Source of the DNA: Dactylis glomerata
Taxonomy: Eukaryota; Streptophyta; Magnoliopsida; Poales; Poaceae
Assembly: GCA_007115705.1 (NCBI GenBank)
Contig: QXEO01000531.1
Location: 12,819,912-12,883,911, forward strand
Direction of reading: 5' to 3'
Length of the DNA: 64,000 nt
The notes under the pieces are model-generated. The model was not told the origin of the DNA and made no database searches. It saw only the letters and a list, made by a program, of their open reading frames with translations. The position numbers and the translations under genes were made by a program. This document shows positions 43,531 to 54,467 of the stretch, in pieces. Each line of letters opens with the position of its first letter. Position 1 is the first letter of the stretch.

Positions 43531-44509
43531 CATATTGATTATTGGAAATGACATCAATATGCTTAACGATGTGAAGAGTTATTTGAATAAATGTTTTTCA
43601 ATGAAAGACCTAGGAGAAGTTGCTTATATATTAGGCATCAAAATCTATAGAGATAGACAAAGACGCCTAATAGGTTTAAGCCAAAGTACATACCTGGACA
43701 AAGTTCTGAAGAGGTTCAGAATGGATAAAGCAAAGAAAGGTTCATTGCCCATGTTGTCAGGTAAGATATTCAGCAAGGCTCAGTGTCCAACTACAGCAAA
43801 AGATAGAGAAACTATGAGCAAAGTGCCATATGCCTTGGCCATAGGTTCTATCATGTATGCCATGTTGTGTACTAGATCGGATGTGTCCAATGCTCTTAGT
43901 TTGACTAGCAGATACCAAAGTGATCCAGGAGTGGAACACTGGACAGCTGTAAAGAACATCCTAAAGTATTTAAACATGACTAAAGAAATGTTCTTGGTCT
44001 ATGGAGGTGATGAGCAGCTTGTCGTAAAAGGTTACGTCGACGCTAGCTTCGACACCAACCCGGATGATTCTGAATCTCAGATAGGATACATTTGTGTTTT
44101 GAATGGTGGAGCTGTGAGCTGGAGAAGCTGCAAGCAAAGCATGATCGTAGGATCTACAACTGAAGCGGAATACATGGCTGCTTCGGAAGCGTCAAGTGAA
44201 GGAGTTTGGATCAGGAACTTCATCACTGAGCTTGGTGTGGTTCCAAGTGCCTTGGATCCACTAGAGATATTGTGCGACAACACTGGCGCCATAGCACTGG
44301 CTAGGGAACCAAGATATCATCCAAAGACCAAGCACATCAACCGCCATTTCCATATAATTTGAGATTATATATTAGATGGAGATCTGAAGATTAGCAAATT
44401 ACATACGGATCTGAATGTCGCAGATCCGTTGACAAAACCTCTTCCACGAGCAAAACATGATCAACACCTTAATGCCATGGGTGTTAGATTGTTACCAAAT
44501 GTAAACTAG
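43513..44509 (+). pseudogene. Copia RT remnant and RNase H
   Basis: It starts abruptly just before Tyr-Val-Asp-Asp, so the RT fingers and the first catalytic Asp are deleted. RT thumb and connection follow, then RNase H with Gly-Tyr-Val-Asp-Ala-Ser, Thr-Glu-Ala-Glu-Tyr and Cys-Asp-Asn-Thr-Gly-Ala. An in-frame TGA at 44360 breaks the C-terminus, which otherwise continues to a stop at 44509. A polypurine tract GTGAGAGAC lies next to the 3' LTR. Confidence 0.85.
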
Positions 44510-44537
44510 ATTATTGACTCTAGTGCAAGTGAGAGAC

Positions 44538-44808
44538 TATTGGAATTATGCCCTAGAGGCAATAATAAATATGTTATTATTATAATTCTTATTCATGATA
44601 ATGTTTATATTCCATGCTAGAATTGTATTAAGCGGAAACCTTAATACTTGTGTGGTTTATGAACAACACCGTGTCCCTAGTATGCCTCTATGGACTAGAT
44701 CATTGATTAATGATGGTTAAGGTTTCCTAACCATAGACATGAGTTGTCAATTAATAATGAGATCATGTCATTAGGAGAATGATGCAAATGGATAGACCCA
44801 AATAAAGC
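44538..44808 (+). repeat. Copia 3' LTR, truncated after 271 bp
   Basis: Starts TATTGGAATTATGCCC and matches the 5' LTR up to AATAAAGCA. At 44809 the sequence changes abruptly to C2 RNase H, and no target duplication is found. Confidence 0.85.
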
Positions 44809-46284
44809 ATCCTTGATGAGTTCAATCCACCTACGCTGCCTCATATTCAACTCCTTCTGAGAGAAGATATACTTCAAGCTCTTATGATCGGTGTATATCT
44901 CACATCTATTTCCCATAAGATAGTGTCGCCAAGTTTTGAGTGCATACATGACGGCAGCAAGTTCCAGATCATGGGTAGGGTAGTTCAGTTCATGCGGGCG
45001 CAGTTGACGGGAGATAAGCAATGACCTTGCCATCTTGCATCAGAACACTCCCAAGTCCAAGCTTGGAGGCATCACAATAGACGTCAAAGCTCTTGGTGAT
45101 GTCGGGCATGGTCAATATAGGAGCTGATACGAGTCTCTTTTTGAGTTCTTGGAAACTCTGCTCGCACTTCTCAGTCCACTCAAACTTCTTGTCCTTCTTG
45201 AGGAGCTGAGTCATCGGGCGAGCAATACTGGAAAAACCTTCGACAAACTTTCGGTAATATCCAGCTAATCTGAGAAATGCTCGAACTTCAGTGGGATTGG
45301 TTGGGGCCTTTCTCTCTAAGATGGAAGTAATCTTTGATGGGTCAACGGACACTCCCCCGACTGAAATAACGTGTCCCAAAAATCCAACCTCCTTTAGCCA
45401 AAATTCACACTTGCTGAACTTGGCGTAAAGCTGGTGCTCTCTCAGGGTTCCGAATACTAGTCGCAGATGCTTTGCGTGCTCCTCCTCGGTCTTGGAATAG
45501 ACCAAGATGTCGTCAATGAACACCACCACAAACTTGTCAAGGAACTTCATGAACACCTTGTTCATGAGATTCATGAAGTAGGCAGGGGCATTGGTCAAGC
45601 CGAAGGACATAACGGTGTACTCGAATAAACCATATCGTGTGGTGAAGGCGGTCTTGGGAATATCGGACTCGCGGACCTTCAGCTGATGATATCCAGTGCG
45701 GAGATCAATCTTGGAGAACACCTTAGCTCCATTTAGCTGGTCAAACAGGTCTTCAATTTTTGGGAGGGGATACTTGTTTTTAATCGTCACCTCGTTCAAC
45801 TTGCGGTTGTCCACACACAGTCGAATGGTACCGTCTCGCTTGTCCACAAATAGAACAGGCGATCCCCAAGGTGACGCGCTGGGACGGATAAGACCCTTGC
45901 CGAGCATATCAGCGACCTGCCTCTTTAACTCTTCTAACTCCTGGGGGTTCATGCGGTAGGCTCTTTGTGCTATAGGGGCCATTCCGGGAATCAACTCAAT
46001 AATGAACTCAATATCCCGGTCAGGGGGCATACCTGGCAACTCTTCGGGGAAGACATCGGGGTATTCACATACCACCGGGACTTGGCCAAGGGTTGGTCCA
46101 GACACTGACTTCTTGTAGTATGCCTTACGGGACGACATGGTTGCAATGTGCTCAACTTGAATACCCTCACCGTTGGTTACGGTTATAGACTTCCTGGCGC
46201 AATCTATGTGCCCTTGGTACTTGGACATCCAATCCATTCCAAGTACCACATCCAAACCCTTTGTGCCTAGGATGATCAAGTTGG
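44809..46284 (-). pseudogene. C2 protease end, RT and partial RNase H
   Basis: 44990-46279 is open. It holds the protease C-terminus (Val-Leu-Gly-Met-Asp-Trp), the Val-Phe-Pro-Glu-Glu-Leu-Pro linker (residues 76-82), and RT with Phe-Ser-Lys-Ile-Asp-Leu and Phe-Ile-Asp-Asp (254-257). RNase H starts at Tyr-Cys-Asp-Ala-Ser (401-405). A frameshift near 45005 moves RNase H to another frame, which continues through Thr-Asp-His-Lys-Ser to the junction at 44809. The RT domain itself is intact. Confidence 0.85.
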
Positions 46285-46585
46285 TGTGACGCCCCGCCTT
46301 TTACTAAAGGCAGAACTCCTGTGTTATGTGTCATTCCCTGGATCAGTAGATAGCACCACAGTACAAAATAAGTAATCATTGCAATAGCATCAATATTATA
46401 ACATAAATCCAGTTACATAGGTCTTCAACCTTACGAGTACACAGCATAAAGCATAGTTGCAGTGATCCTCCATTCTTCATCACGTGCCACAGGCAGACAT
46501 GTTGGAATGTAGTCTCGAGATCCTACTCCTGGTTCCTTACTCGAAATAAAAACCTGTACGTTTGAATATACAGCCCCAGAGGGGT

Positions 46586-46603
46586 CAGTACAATGATGTA
46601 CTG
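46586..46603. promoter_or_regulatory. Hairpin CAGTAC-N6-GTACTG, left LARD LTR
   Basis: Perfect 6-bp stem and 6-base loop, 301 nt from the LTR 3' end. Confidence 0.6.
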
Positions 46604-46756
46604 GCAAATGACACATATTTGGTGGCATTTTGTGGAAAGACTATACTACATGACATTTGGCTGGTGGATCTCATAGGCTGATTTGCATAAAGCCAATTTT
46701 ATCCTAAAATTCTTTTTAAACCTTTTATTAAACATTCAAGATTTTTAAAGGTCAAG

Positions 46757-46990
46757 ATAACCCCCAGGCGAAGACAACCACACAAATCCTGGGTTGATAG
46801 CCAGGTGTGTAGCCCTGAGTAGTTACTCGACAAGACCAGGATAACCCTCAGGCGAAGACAACTACACAAATCCTGGGTTGATAGCCAGGTGTGTAGCCCT
46901 GAGTAGCTAGTCTTGGGATTGGTGAGGACCCTTAGGCGAAGACAACTACACAAGTCCTGAGTTGATAGTCAGGTGTGTGGCCCAAAGTAG
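46757..46990. repeat. Three-unit hairpin repeat, left LARD LTR
   Basis: Three units of about 75-80 bp, each with ACACAAATCCTGG, a GTTGATAG-type loop and CCAGGTGTGT, flanked by CTACACA and TGTGTAG arms. The units differ slightly and stay foldable. A Cys-rich 84-residue frame across it only reflects the repeat. Confidence 0.7.
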
Positions 46991-47084
46991 TCACTATTCA
47001 AGTTTTAATCATTCTGAAATGGTGATGAGATTCTTCCGTACATTCCATGTCTAGAGACTCAACTGTCCATAACCGAGGACACGG

Positions 47085-47096
47085 CTAATCGATTAG
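47085..47096. promoter_or_regulatory. 12-bp palindrome CTAATCGATTAG, left LARD LTR
   Basis: Perfect palindrome within CCGAGGACACGG ... TTTGAACACC. Confidence 0.7.
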
Positions 47097-50000
47097 TTTG
47101 AACACCTTGCAAGGGTTGTGCACTTTCACCTTACGATTCATTTTATGCCCATACATAAAATGAAACGAGACCTTTTAGAAGAGAGGGCAACTAACTGGCA
47201 AGATCCGCTCCCAACCTATAATTCATCTACCACCGTCTTCTTGCACACAAGTTGCACTCCCACATCTAATCAGTCAAGACAGATCCCATAATGTCATATG
47301 GCTGCACTGGAAGTACACTAAGAATGGAAGACATAGCCATCTCTTTGTTCCTGGGTGGCAAACCACAAGTGAACGCCCAGGCAGCAACTACACAAAGTGT
47401 AGCCCTAGGTCGCCACTCAACATCGCCTCCATCATCAAACCAATCCACCCAGGTGTTTCATTTTAGTTGAAGTTCTTAATTTGTTCACAAAACACTTTTG
47501 CAAGTGATCAAGGCACGGCATCAATATTTTTCAAAGTATTTAGCATTCTAACAGGTGGGGTCTTGAGGGATTGCTACACACTACTAGGATCTAAGCATTT
47601 GATAAAACAGTTGAATAAATCACCTATCATGCATACTACAAGAGGTGAATACACTAATGCATAAATAAAATGGGTAAAGGGACATGTGTGTCACTTGCCT
47701 TTTTTGAAGATCACGACGTTTCACTTCTCTCAACTAAGCATGTAGCTCTTCGCACAAACTATAGCACAGAAATAACATAACATAAACATTCCATACAACA
47801 CAATCAAACAAACAGACAAACGAAAAGTGTTTGTTTAACAATTTAGATTTATTGAGATGTTATGACAAGAAAGATATGGTAAAGGGGTCATGATTTGTGA
47901 GATATGAATTTGAGAGCTTAGCTCGGGAAGATCAATATGATTTGAGAGAGAATTGGGCTAGGCATAATATAATTGATGAAGTTTTTATGCTTTATCAAAG
48001 CATATAAGAGTTTTAGGAATAGCTCATGTGTAATAGATTACACAAGAGTCAATTTGTGCACTTACAACACTATTGAGTAAATGTGATAACAATTACTCTT
48101 AAATAGCATCTATCACACTTAGGAATTAGGCTAGGTTTTGAGAATGCTTGAAATACTCAATTAGCACATTTGCAAGTTGAATAGTTCAATACATGTGAAC
48201 AAAACTAGGTAGGCATTGGATTGGGTATGAATGATTGATCCTCCAAGATTACAATGTAATGATAATAATCCTGGGCTTGGCATAGGCATGAATAGAGTTT
48301 AGAATAACTCATGTGAATATATTCACATAGGTATAGAATAGTGCAACAGAACACTACTGAATAAAGTGTGACAACACTTATTCATAATAGTATAAGTTAC
48401 ACATAGGATTGGGTGTGTATGATTGATATTTGAGGACATGGCTCAAATGGTTCATTGATCAACATGGTGTATAAGACATACTATGGTATGGGTTATAGCA
48501 ACACCATATTAACAAAATCTAGTTTTGAGATGAATTCATATTCTACTCAAGTAGCACAATTGCAATTTGAATATATATATGAATTAGACAAAATATAATG
48601 AGTTGAGATCCTTGTGCTTTATTAAAGCATATTGAAACTTGGAATATCTCATGTGGGTAAATCACATAAGAGACAAAATAGTGCAATAGCAATACTATTG
48701 AATAAGTGTGACAACAACTATTCTTAAATAGTATATATTGCACTTAAGCTTAGGCTAGGATTTTTATTACATTGAAGTACTCAATTAACTCAAATGCAAA
48801 TTGAATAGTTCAATGCAAGGCTAAGATTGAGTAGACGTGAGTAAATGTCTATAGGTAATGGATATGTATAGATGATGTTTGAAAACATGGCTTAAGGTTC
48901 CTAATGATTAAATGGGATAGGGTTAAGTACTATGATGTTGATTTGATCAATACCATAGTAGCAAAGGTAGAAACTAAGATTGAAAGTATCACACTTTACT
49001 CAAATGACACATTTGTAATTTGAATAAGTGTGAACTAGACATGATGTACCTAGCTGGATATGACATTGGATCAAAGTGATCTCAAGATGATATTTGATAG
49101 CTAGGTATGATCATAGGGTTTTCTAAAGTAGAAGGAATCATTGATTGAAATAGAAACATAATTAATCTATATAGGAATACTCAAATTCTCATATTAGAAT
49201 TTGAATAATTGTTACATGGTTCAAGAAATTATGGGAGTGATGCTACTGGATAGCTTGCAGTAATACAAAGTCACTGCAATTGGAATCACTCTAAAATAAA
49301 TTTTAGAACTCAAGATATGGTCAAATTAGTGATTTGGATAGATTTGAATGCACAAAGTGTGTGCACGTATCAAATTTGGATTTTCTTGATCCTATGATGT
49401 TCTACATGTTGAGAGGATTCCAAAGACTACAAATTTGTAATTTTTGGATAGATAGAATAGAAGATATGAATTAATCAAACTAGCAGAAGGTTTGATTCCA
49501 ATTTGAAAATAGTTTCAAATTGAACCCATAAAATATAATATATTATTGTACTATTGGATTCTAGATATTCTAAGGATTCCAACGGTATATCATTTGTGAT
49601 TTTTGGATACAGGAATCAGAAGTTATGAATTTTCAAAGATTCAATTGAAATCTGATCTGAAATTTCTATCTGAATCGGTTTAATTCGAAACAGGGCTACG
49701 TGGCGCTTTCTGATTGGAAGATACCGATTTGTTTGGATAGTGATTCTGGGCCGCCGGATTTAAAGTGGATCGGATGGACTGGATTGCACCGTACCTGTTC
49801 GGTTAAGTTATTGGATCTGGACAGTCAGATCCAAATCGGACGGCTACGATTTAAAGTGGAGAGCTCACCTGGTGGCTAGGGTTAGGGTTTCGTGGCGCCG
49901 GCGAGAAATTCTGGCGAGAGCGCCCTGGTGGTTGATCTCCGGCGAGTTCCGTGGTCGGCGACGGCTATGGAGATGCAGACGAGACGCGGGAGACGACGGC

Positions 50001-50320
50001 GAACTCGGGCGTTTGATCTACGGCGTCGGATTTGTCCCGAGGCGAAGCAGGAGGGTGACTGGAGACGGCAGGGCGTCGGTGAGCTTCGGCCACTCATCGT
50101 TTTGCTTGTTTCTCTGCGAGTTAGAACCAACAGAAGGCATCAGGGGATGCGCCAGGTTATGGGAAGGACAACGGAACCGGATAGAGGAGGAGGGGTACCG
50201 GCGGTTCGTCGGATTCGATGGTTTACTGTGACAGGTGCTGCGGACTCCGGCAAGCTATTCCGGCAGCCTGGGGGCGATTTGAGTCAAGATCTGAGGGGAA
50301 AATGGAGAGGGAGTCGAGGG

Positions 50321-50330
50321 CTATTTATAG
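50321..50330 (-). promoter_or_regulatory. TATA box, left LARD LTR
   Basis: The minus strand reads CTATAAATAG, about 830 nt into the LTR. A matching box lies in the right LTR at 57696-57705. Confidence 0.6.
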
Positions 50331-51148
50331 GTGTGGCCGGGGCGTCGAATTAAGCGGGCAGTGAAGGGAATTGAAGGGGGGATTAATCGGGGAGGAAACG
50401 GTCTCCGGGCGTGATCTCCGGTCCAGGGAGGAAGACGGTGATGTGGCTCTGGCTGGGGGGTCCCACACGTCAGCGAGGGGAGGAGAGGAGCAGGGTACCG
50501 GTTCAGGATGCCCGGGTGGGCCGTGGGCCTCCTCTGAAGCTGGGCCGAATGGCTTCCCCGGGGCCGATTTCATATTTTTCTTTTCTTTTCTTCTTTTCTT
50601 TTTCTGTTTTCTTTATTTCTTCATAACTTTTGCATTTGTTACTCAAATGACTTCAAACCAATTTGTAAAATTTTCTAAAATTCCAAGCAACATTCCAGAA
50701 CAGTAACAAACATGTTTTCAGAACCAAAACAAGATTTTTAATAAAAGGTCTTAATTGAGCCTAATGGCTTTGCTTGCATGAAATGATAGAAATAGAGTTT
50801 GAACTCTATTCTTTCTAAAAATAGTAAAATAATAGTTTATAAAATAATGATCGAGAAACACACTCAATTATGGTTTGAAAAAGCAACCCATATTGAATAA
50901 AGCAATTTTTGTAAAACAATTTTTTGCAAGCAAGCTTGCATAGAGCTGATTAAAAGCAAGAAAATAATATTTTGATTTTAGGTTTTTCTCAAAGAGGTTC
51001 CTTAAGAAAATAATAGAAAGTTTAAAATACTTTTCTAATAAATCTTTCAAATAGACTCAAAAAAATTTAAATCTTTGTGAATTTTCAATCAACACAAGCA
51101 AAACAAAAGCAAAAAAATTCCCCCAAAATTTGACAAAATCTTGGGATG

Positions 51149-52309
51149 TTACAGACTACCACCCTTAAAAGAAATCTCATCCTCGAGATTGGAGAGGCTA
51201 GAAAGAAAGTAGGTATTAGGTTTTCTGGGTTTAGGTATCTGGGTGGCTACCACCCTTAAGAGAAAATTTCTCTTGGTGGTATCTTGACGCTTCCTTAGGT
51301 ACTTGTATTTTGTTCCCAGCTTGCATTCACTGTTGTGCCATTTTCTTGAATCGCCCTTCTCAGAAATTTTGACGTTCACAACTATGTTCAAAAGTGGGCA
51401 TTCCAATGTTCCATCCAATTCTGGTGATAGGCAGATATCATCCATCGCGTTGTCTTCAACAAGGTAGTCCACATCGTCTAAGAATGTGTATCTAGCCTTT
51501 CCTTGGTCGGTCCTCACTAAGGCCAAGGCAGCATACAGGCTATCACCATACTCCTTGTTGCTTTTTAGCTGATTCTCATTGCAAAATCCCAAAATTTAAC
51601 TCAGTGCCAAGTACTGCATGCTTGCCCCACGAACATGATGAGACCACACATCCCAATGTATTAGGATGGCATCTCTCTGCAGGCTTCTCATGCATTTCAT
51701 AGGGGTAAACAAGATGGACTCTGTAAGAGGTACTTGCACCTTTAAGGGATGGAAGGTCGCCTTATAACCAGCATTGTTGAATCTTTTCTTGTTACCGATG
51801 CTCATCATGCTATCTGCCACTAGTACCAGATGGTCCTTAAGAATTTCTTTCGCGACCGTCTTCATAGTCATTGGAAGACGCTGGTCAACTTGATCATATC
51901 TCGAAGGTGAACTCCTTTGCAAGTAAAAGGGATCTAACGAAGCTCTCATGGGCAGGAAAATAGTTTCAGGGATTTTGAAAGTTGCCTCATAACATCGCAG
52001 GTCGGGATGGGGTAGACTTCGGTGGCGTAAGGCTTTGGAATCAGGAGGAAATCTCATAGGTAGTGGTGGTTGTCTCTGTTGTGTCTTTCTGGAGAGGAGT
52101 GACTTCTCTTTTATAGGCTCAGGGAGGTAGCCGATCAGGTCACGTGGGGAGTCAAAACGAAGGGTCGGGAAAGTGAATCGAACAGGCAACAGCCAAAACT
52201 GAACAGTCTTCGCATTCAAAGCCCACTGAGCAAAACGTTTCTGATTCGTGAAGTCGTTCAAAAGTCCAAGTTCTCTCCGTATTCCTACGTTTTGGCCACA
52301 CTGGCTCAC
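51149..52309 (-). CDS. LARD internal ORF, about 386 codons, unrecognised
   Basis: One frame on the minus strand, interrupted by a single TAA at 51596-51598; the part from 51592 to 51149 is in the same frame. It begins just after an in-frame stop and has no ATG near its 5' end, so it may be spliced from an upstream exon. It ends at TAA inside the LTR start, so the polypurine tract is within the coding frame. The product is basic and Pro/Leu-rich early (Leu-Leu-Pro-Val-Arg-Phe, Pro-Leu-Pro-Met-Arg-Phe). The middle has Glu-Ile-Leu-Lys-Asp-His and Trp-Asp-Val-Trp, and a Val-Asp-Tyr-Leu-Val-Glu-Asp region comes late. I recognise no gag, protease, RT or integrase motif. Function unknown. Confidence 0.5.
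51154..51176 (-). promoter_or_regulatory. LARD polypurine tract
   Basis: The minus strand reads ...TTTTAAGGGTGGTAGTC immediately before TGTAACATCC, the place and composition of a polypurine tract. Confidence 0.65.
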
Positions 52310-52686
52310 TATAAGGGATGTAACATATTATCCTCCTAAGGTCATGGTTTAACGACGTCGTCTCTCATGTAGGTATGTCTCTCTAGATTCACCATTCCTC
52401 ACACAAGAGCGAACAATATGAGTAGTCGTCATGGGGCGCAAATCCATGTCGCACCCAATCATTACCTTGTATTTGGTTTGGTGCATCTCGCATTCTAACT
52501 CTTGGTCAACCTCACTAGCTTTTAAACAAAAGTTTTGTTGAAATTGGAACCAAGTTCCCGAATTCTATTTCAAATTTTGAGAACAAAATCTATCGTTTCC
52601 TAACTAGGGTTTTCAACAAAGCTCATGGCAATAATCCTTAAGTTGCAGATCCTTTGGTTTGCCATTTAAGAGGAATTAAAATCCTT

Positions 52687-52749
52687 TCCATTGCTCTGTT
52701 TGCTCTTTCCATTGCTCTGTTTGCTCTTTCCATTACTCTGTTTGCTCTT
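52687..52749 (-). repeat. Three tandem 21-bp repeats in the LARD
   Basis: Unit TCCATTGCTCTGTTTGCTCTT at 52687, 52708 and 52729, the third with one change. 21 bp is seven codons, compatible with a heptad repeat. Confidence 0.8.
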
Positions 52750-53161
52750 TCCACCTTTCTTGCATGAGGTGGTTGAATAGTATTACTTCCACATTAGTAC
52801 ACCTTGGGGTGTCTTATCATTGTTTGCGAGGTATTCTTCAGCTATCCTAGCTTACTGGAGTCTTGGGGTATCATCCTTTGTGCACCCTCTTGCGAAAGGT
52901 TCCAGTCTCTTGTACTTGCCACACTACCTCTTGTTGTTGTACTCTGTATCCTTATCTCCAACTGAGGGTCATTGTAGTTGTTCTGTCGTGGAGAAAACTT
53001 TGGTTTGGGTTTTTGGGACAAGTTTAGGTCTTAGCATAGATGAGAATTAGATAGAAGGGATCTAAAGAAGGTTCCTACCCAACAACAACAGATCAAGACA
53101 ATTCATCTTACAAGCAATAACTAACAAACATTCATCACATCTAGCAAATTATGTCAAACAC

Positions 53162-53212
53162 TAATAATCTAGTATGTTCATACCCCAATTTGGTATGATC
53201 ATTAGATTATTA
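53162..53212. repeat. Imperfect inverted repeat in the LARD
   Basis: TAATAATCTAGTATG... pairs with ...CATTAGATTATTA around a 7-base loop (CCAATTT), with arms of 21-23 nt and two or three mismatches. Confidence 0.6.
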
Positions 53213-53636
53213 CAACGTCGTTGGTTCTATAAACAAGAATTATTGGGGGTCTTGTCTATTACTCGCTTGTGAACTTCTAGTTTCTTCTCTACTTCCTTGA
53301 TTCATCTTCTCGAGTTGTGCAAGTTGCATTTGAGTCTTTCTCCAAGTTCTTCGTTTGGCCTTCAACGTAGTTCTTCATGTTGAGTCAAGGAAAATATATG
53401 GAGTATCAGTCTCACACTTCTGGCACATTGTGATCTTCTATTCTTTGCTGATGATTTCAGGGTGGGGTCATCTATAGCAAAAGGAAACATTTGAAGAGAA
53501 AGTAGGAGAGAATACAAGGAGTTCAAAATGCAAACTCTTTTTTTTATATAAATAGAAGCAAGATGAGATAGAGATTTTTATCCTAGGGTCTTCCTATTTC
53601 TAATCCAAACCTAGGGTCTCGATCCTACAGGCAACA

Positions 53637-53652
53637 CTATGCTCTGATACCA
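53637..53652 (-). promoter_or_regulatory. LARD primer binding site, tRNA-iMet
   Basis: The minus strand reads TGGTATCAGAGCATAG, three bases after the right LTR end at 53656. Confidence 0.85.
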
Positions 53653-53956
53653 TTCTGTGACGCCCCGCCTTTTACTAAAGGCAGAACTCCTGTGTTATGT
53701 GCCATTCCCTGGATCAGTAGATAGCACCACAGTACAAAATAAGTAATCATTGCAATAGCATCAATATTACAACATAAATCCAGTTACATAGGTCTTCAAC
53801 CTTACGAGTACACAGCATAAAGCATAGTTGCAGTGAGCCTCCATTCTTCATCACGTGCCACAGGCAGACATGTTGGAATGTAGTCTCGAGATCCTACTCC
53901 TGGTTCCTTACTCGAAATAAAAACCTGTACGTTTGAATATACAGCCCCAGAGGGGT

Positions 53957-53974
53957 CAGTACAATGATGTACTG
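53957..53974. promoter_or_regulatory. Hairpin CAGTAC-N6-GTACTG, right LARD LTR
   Basis: Identical to the left-copy hairpin. Confidence 0.6.
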
Positions 53975-54126
53975 GCAAATGACACATATTTGGTGGCATT
54001 TTGTGGAAAGACTATACTACATGACATTTGGCTGGTGGATCTCATAGGCTGATTTGCATAAAGCCAATTTTATCCTAAAATTCTTTTTAAACCTTTTATT
54101 AAACATTCAAGATTTTTAAAGGTCAA

Positions 54127-54362
54127 GATAACCCCCAGGCGAAGACAACCACACAAATACTGGGTTGATAGCCAGGTGTGTAGCCCTGAGTAGTTACTCG
54201 ACAAAACTAGGATAACCCTCAGGCGAAGACAACTACACAAATCCTGGGTTGATAGCCAGGTGTGTAGCCCTGAGTAGCTAGTCTTGGGATTGGTGAGGAC
54301 CCTTAGGCGAAGACAACCACACAAGTCCTGAGTTGATAGTCAGGTGTGTAGCCCTAAGTAGT
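54127..54362. repeat. Three-unit hairpin repeat, right LARD LTR
   Basis: As in the left LTR, with a few substitutions (for example CTGG/CCAGG arms kept while loop and flank bases change). Confidence 0.7.
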
Positions 54363-54455
54363 CACTATTCAAGTTTTAGTCATTCTGAAATGGTGATGAG
54401 ATTCTTCCGTATATTCCATGTCTAGAGACTCAACTGTCCATAACCGAGGACACGG

Positions 54456-54467
54456 CTAATCGATTAG
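54456..54467. promoter_or_regulatory. 12-bp palindrome CTAATCGATTAG, right LARD LTR
   Basis: Identical to the left-copy palindrome. Confidence 0.7.

Larger units (their letters stand above)
29234..44808 (+). mobile_element. BARE1/Angela-like Copia element, decayed and truncated
   Basis: Plus-strand order: 5' LTR (29234-30960), tRNA-iMet primer site, gag, protease, integrase, remnant RT, RNase H, polypurine tract and the first 270 bp of the 3' LTR. Integrase before RT is the Copia order. Element T2 (33091-42167) is nested in the protease. RT has an internal deletion near 43,500. The 3' LTR stops at 44808, where chromovirus C2 begins. Confidence 0.9.
46285..51153 (-). repeat. LARD 3' LTR (left copy), 4869 bp
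   Basis: On the minus strand it starts TGTAACATCCCAAG (51153) and ends GGGGCGTCACA (46285). It carries the hairpin (46586-46603), a three-unit hairpin repeat (46757-46990), the palindrome (47085-47096), a TATA box CTATAAATAG (50321-50330) and a pyrimidine-rich leader. Frames within (for example 49872-50353) lack any domain. Confidence 0.95.
52310..53636 (-). other. LARD internal region, no recognised gene
   Basis: Broken short frames only. It contains a 3 x 21-bp tandem repeat (52687-52749) and an imperfect hairpin (53162-53212). A short Lys/Glu/Gln-rich frame near 53270-53370 is reminiscent of a pre-gag coiled coil, but this is too weak to call. Confidence 0.4.

Noticed and set aside
49872..50706. 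Several frames in the LARD LTR near 50 kb (repeated at 57.3-58.1 kb)
   Set aside because: The left and right LTRs differ by frame-changing substitutions here, the region is promoter and leader, and no domain is visible.
54070..54324. Small Cys-rich protein frame (also 46699-46953)
   Set aside because: It is the translation of the three-unit hairpin repeat in the LARD LTRs. The DNA-level repeat explains it and no start context or domain supports a gene.
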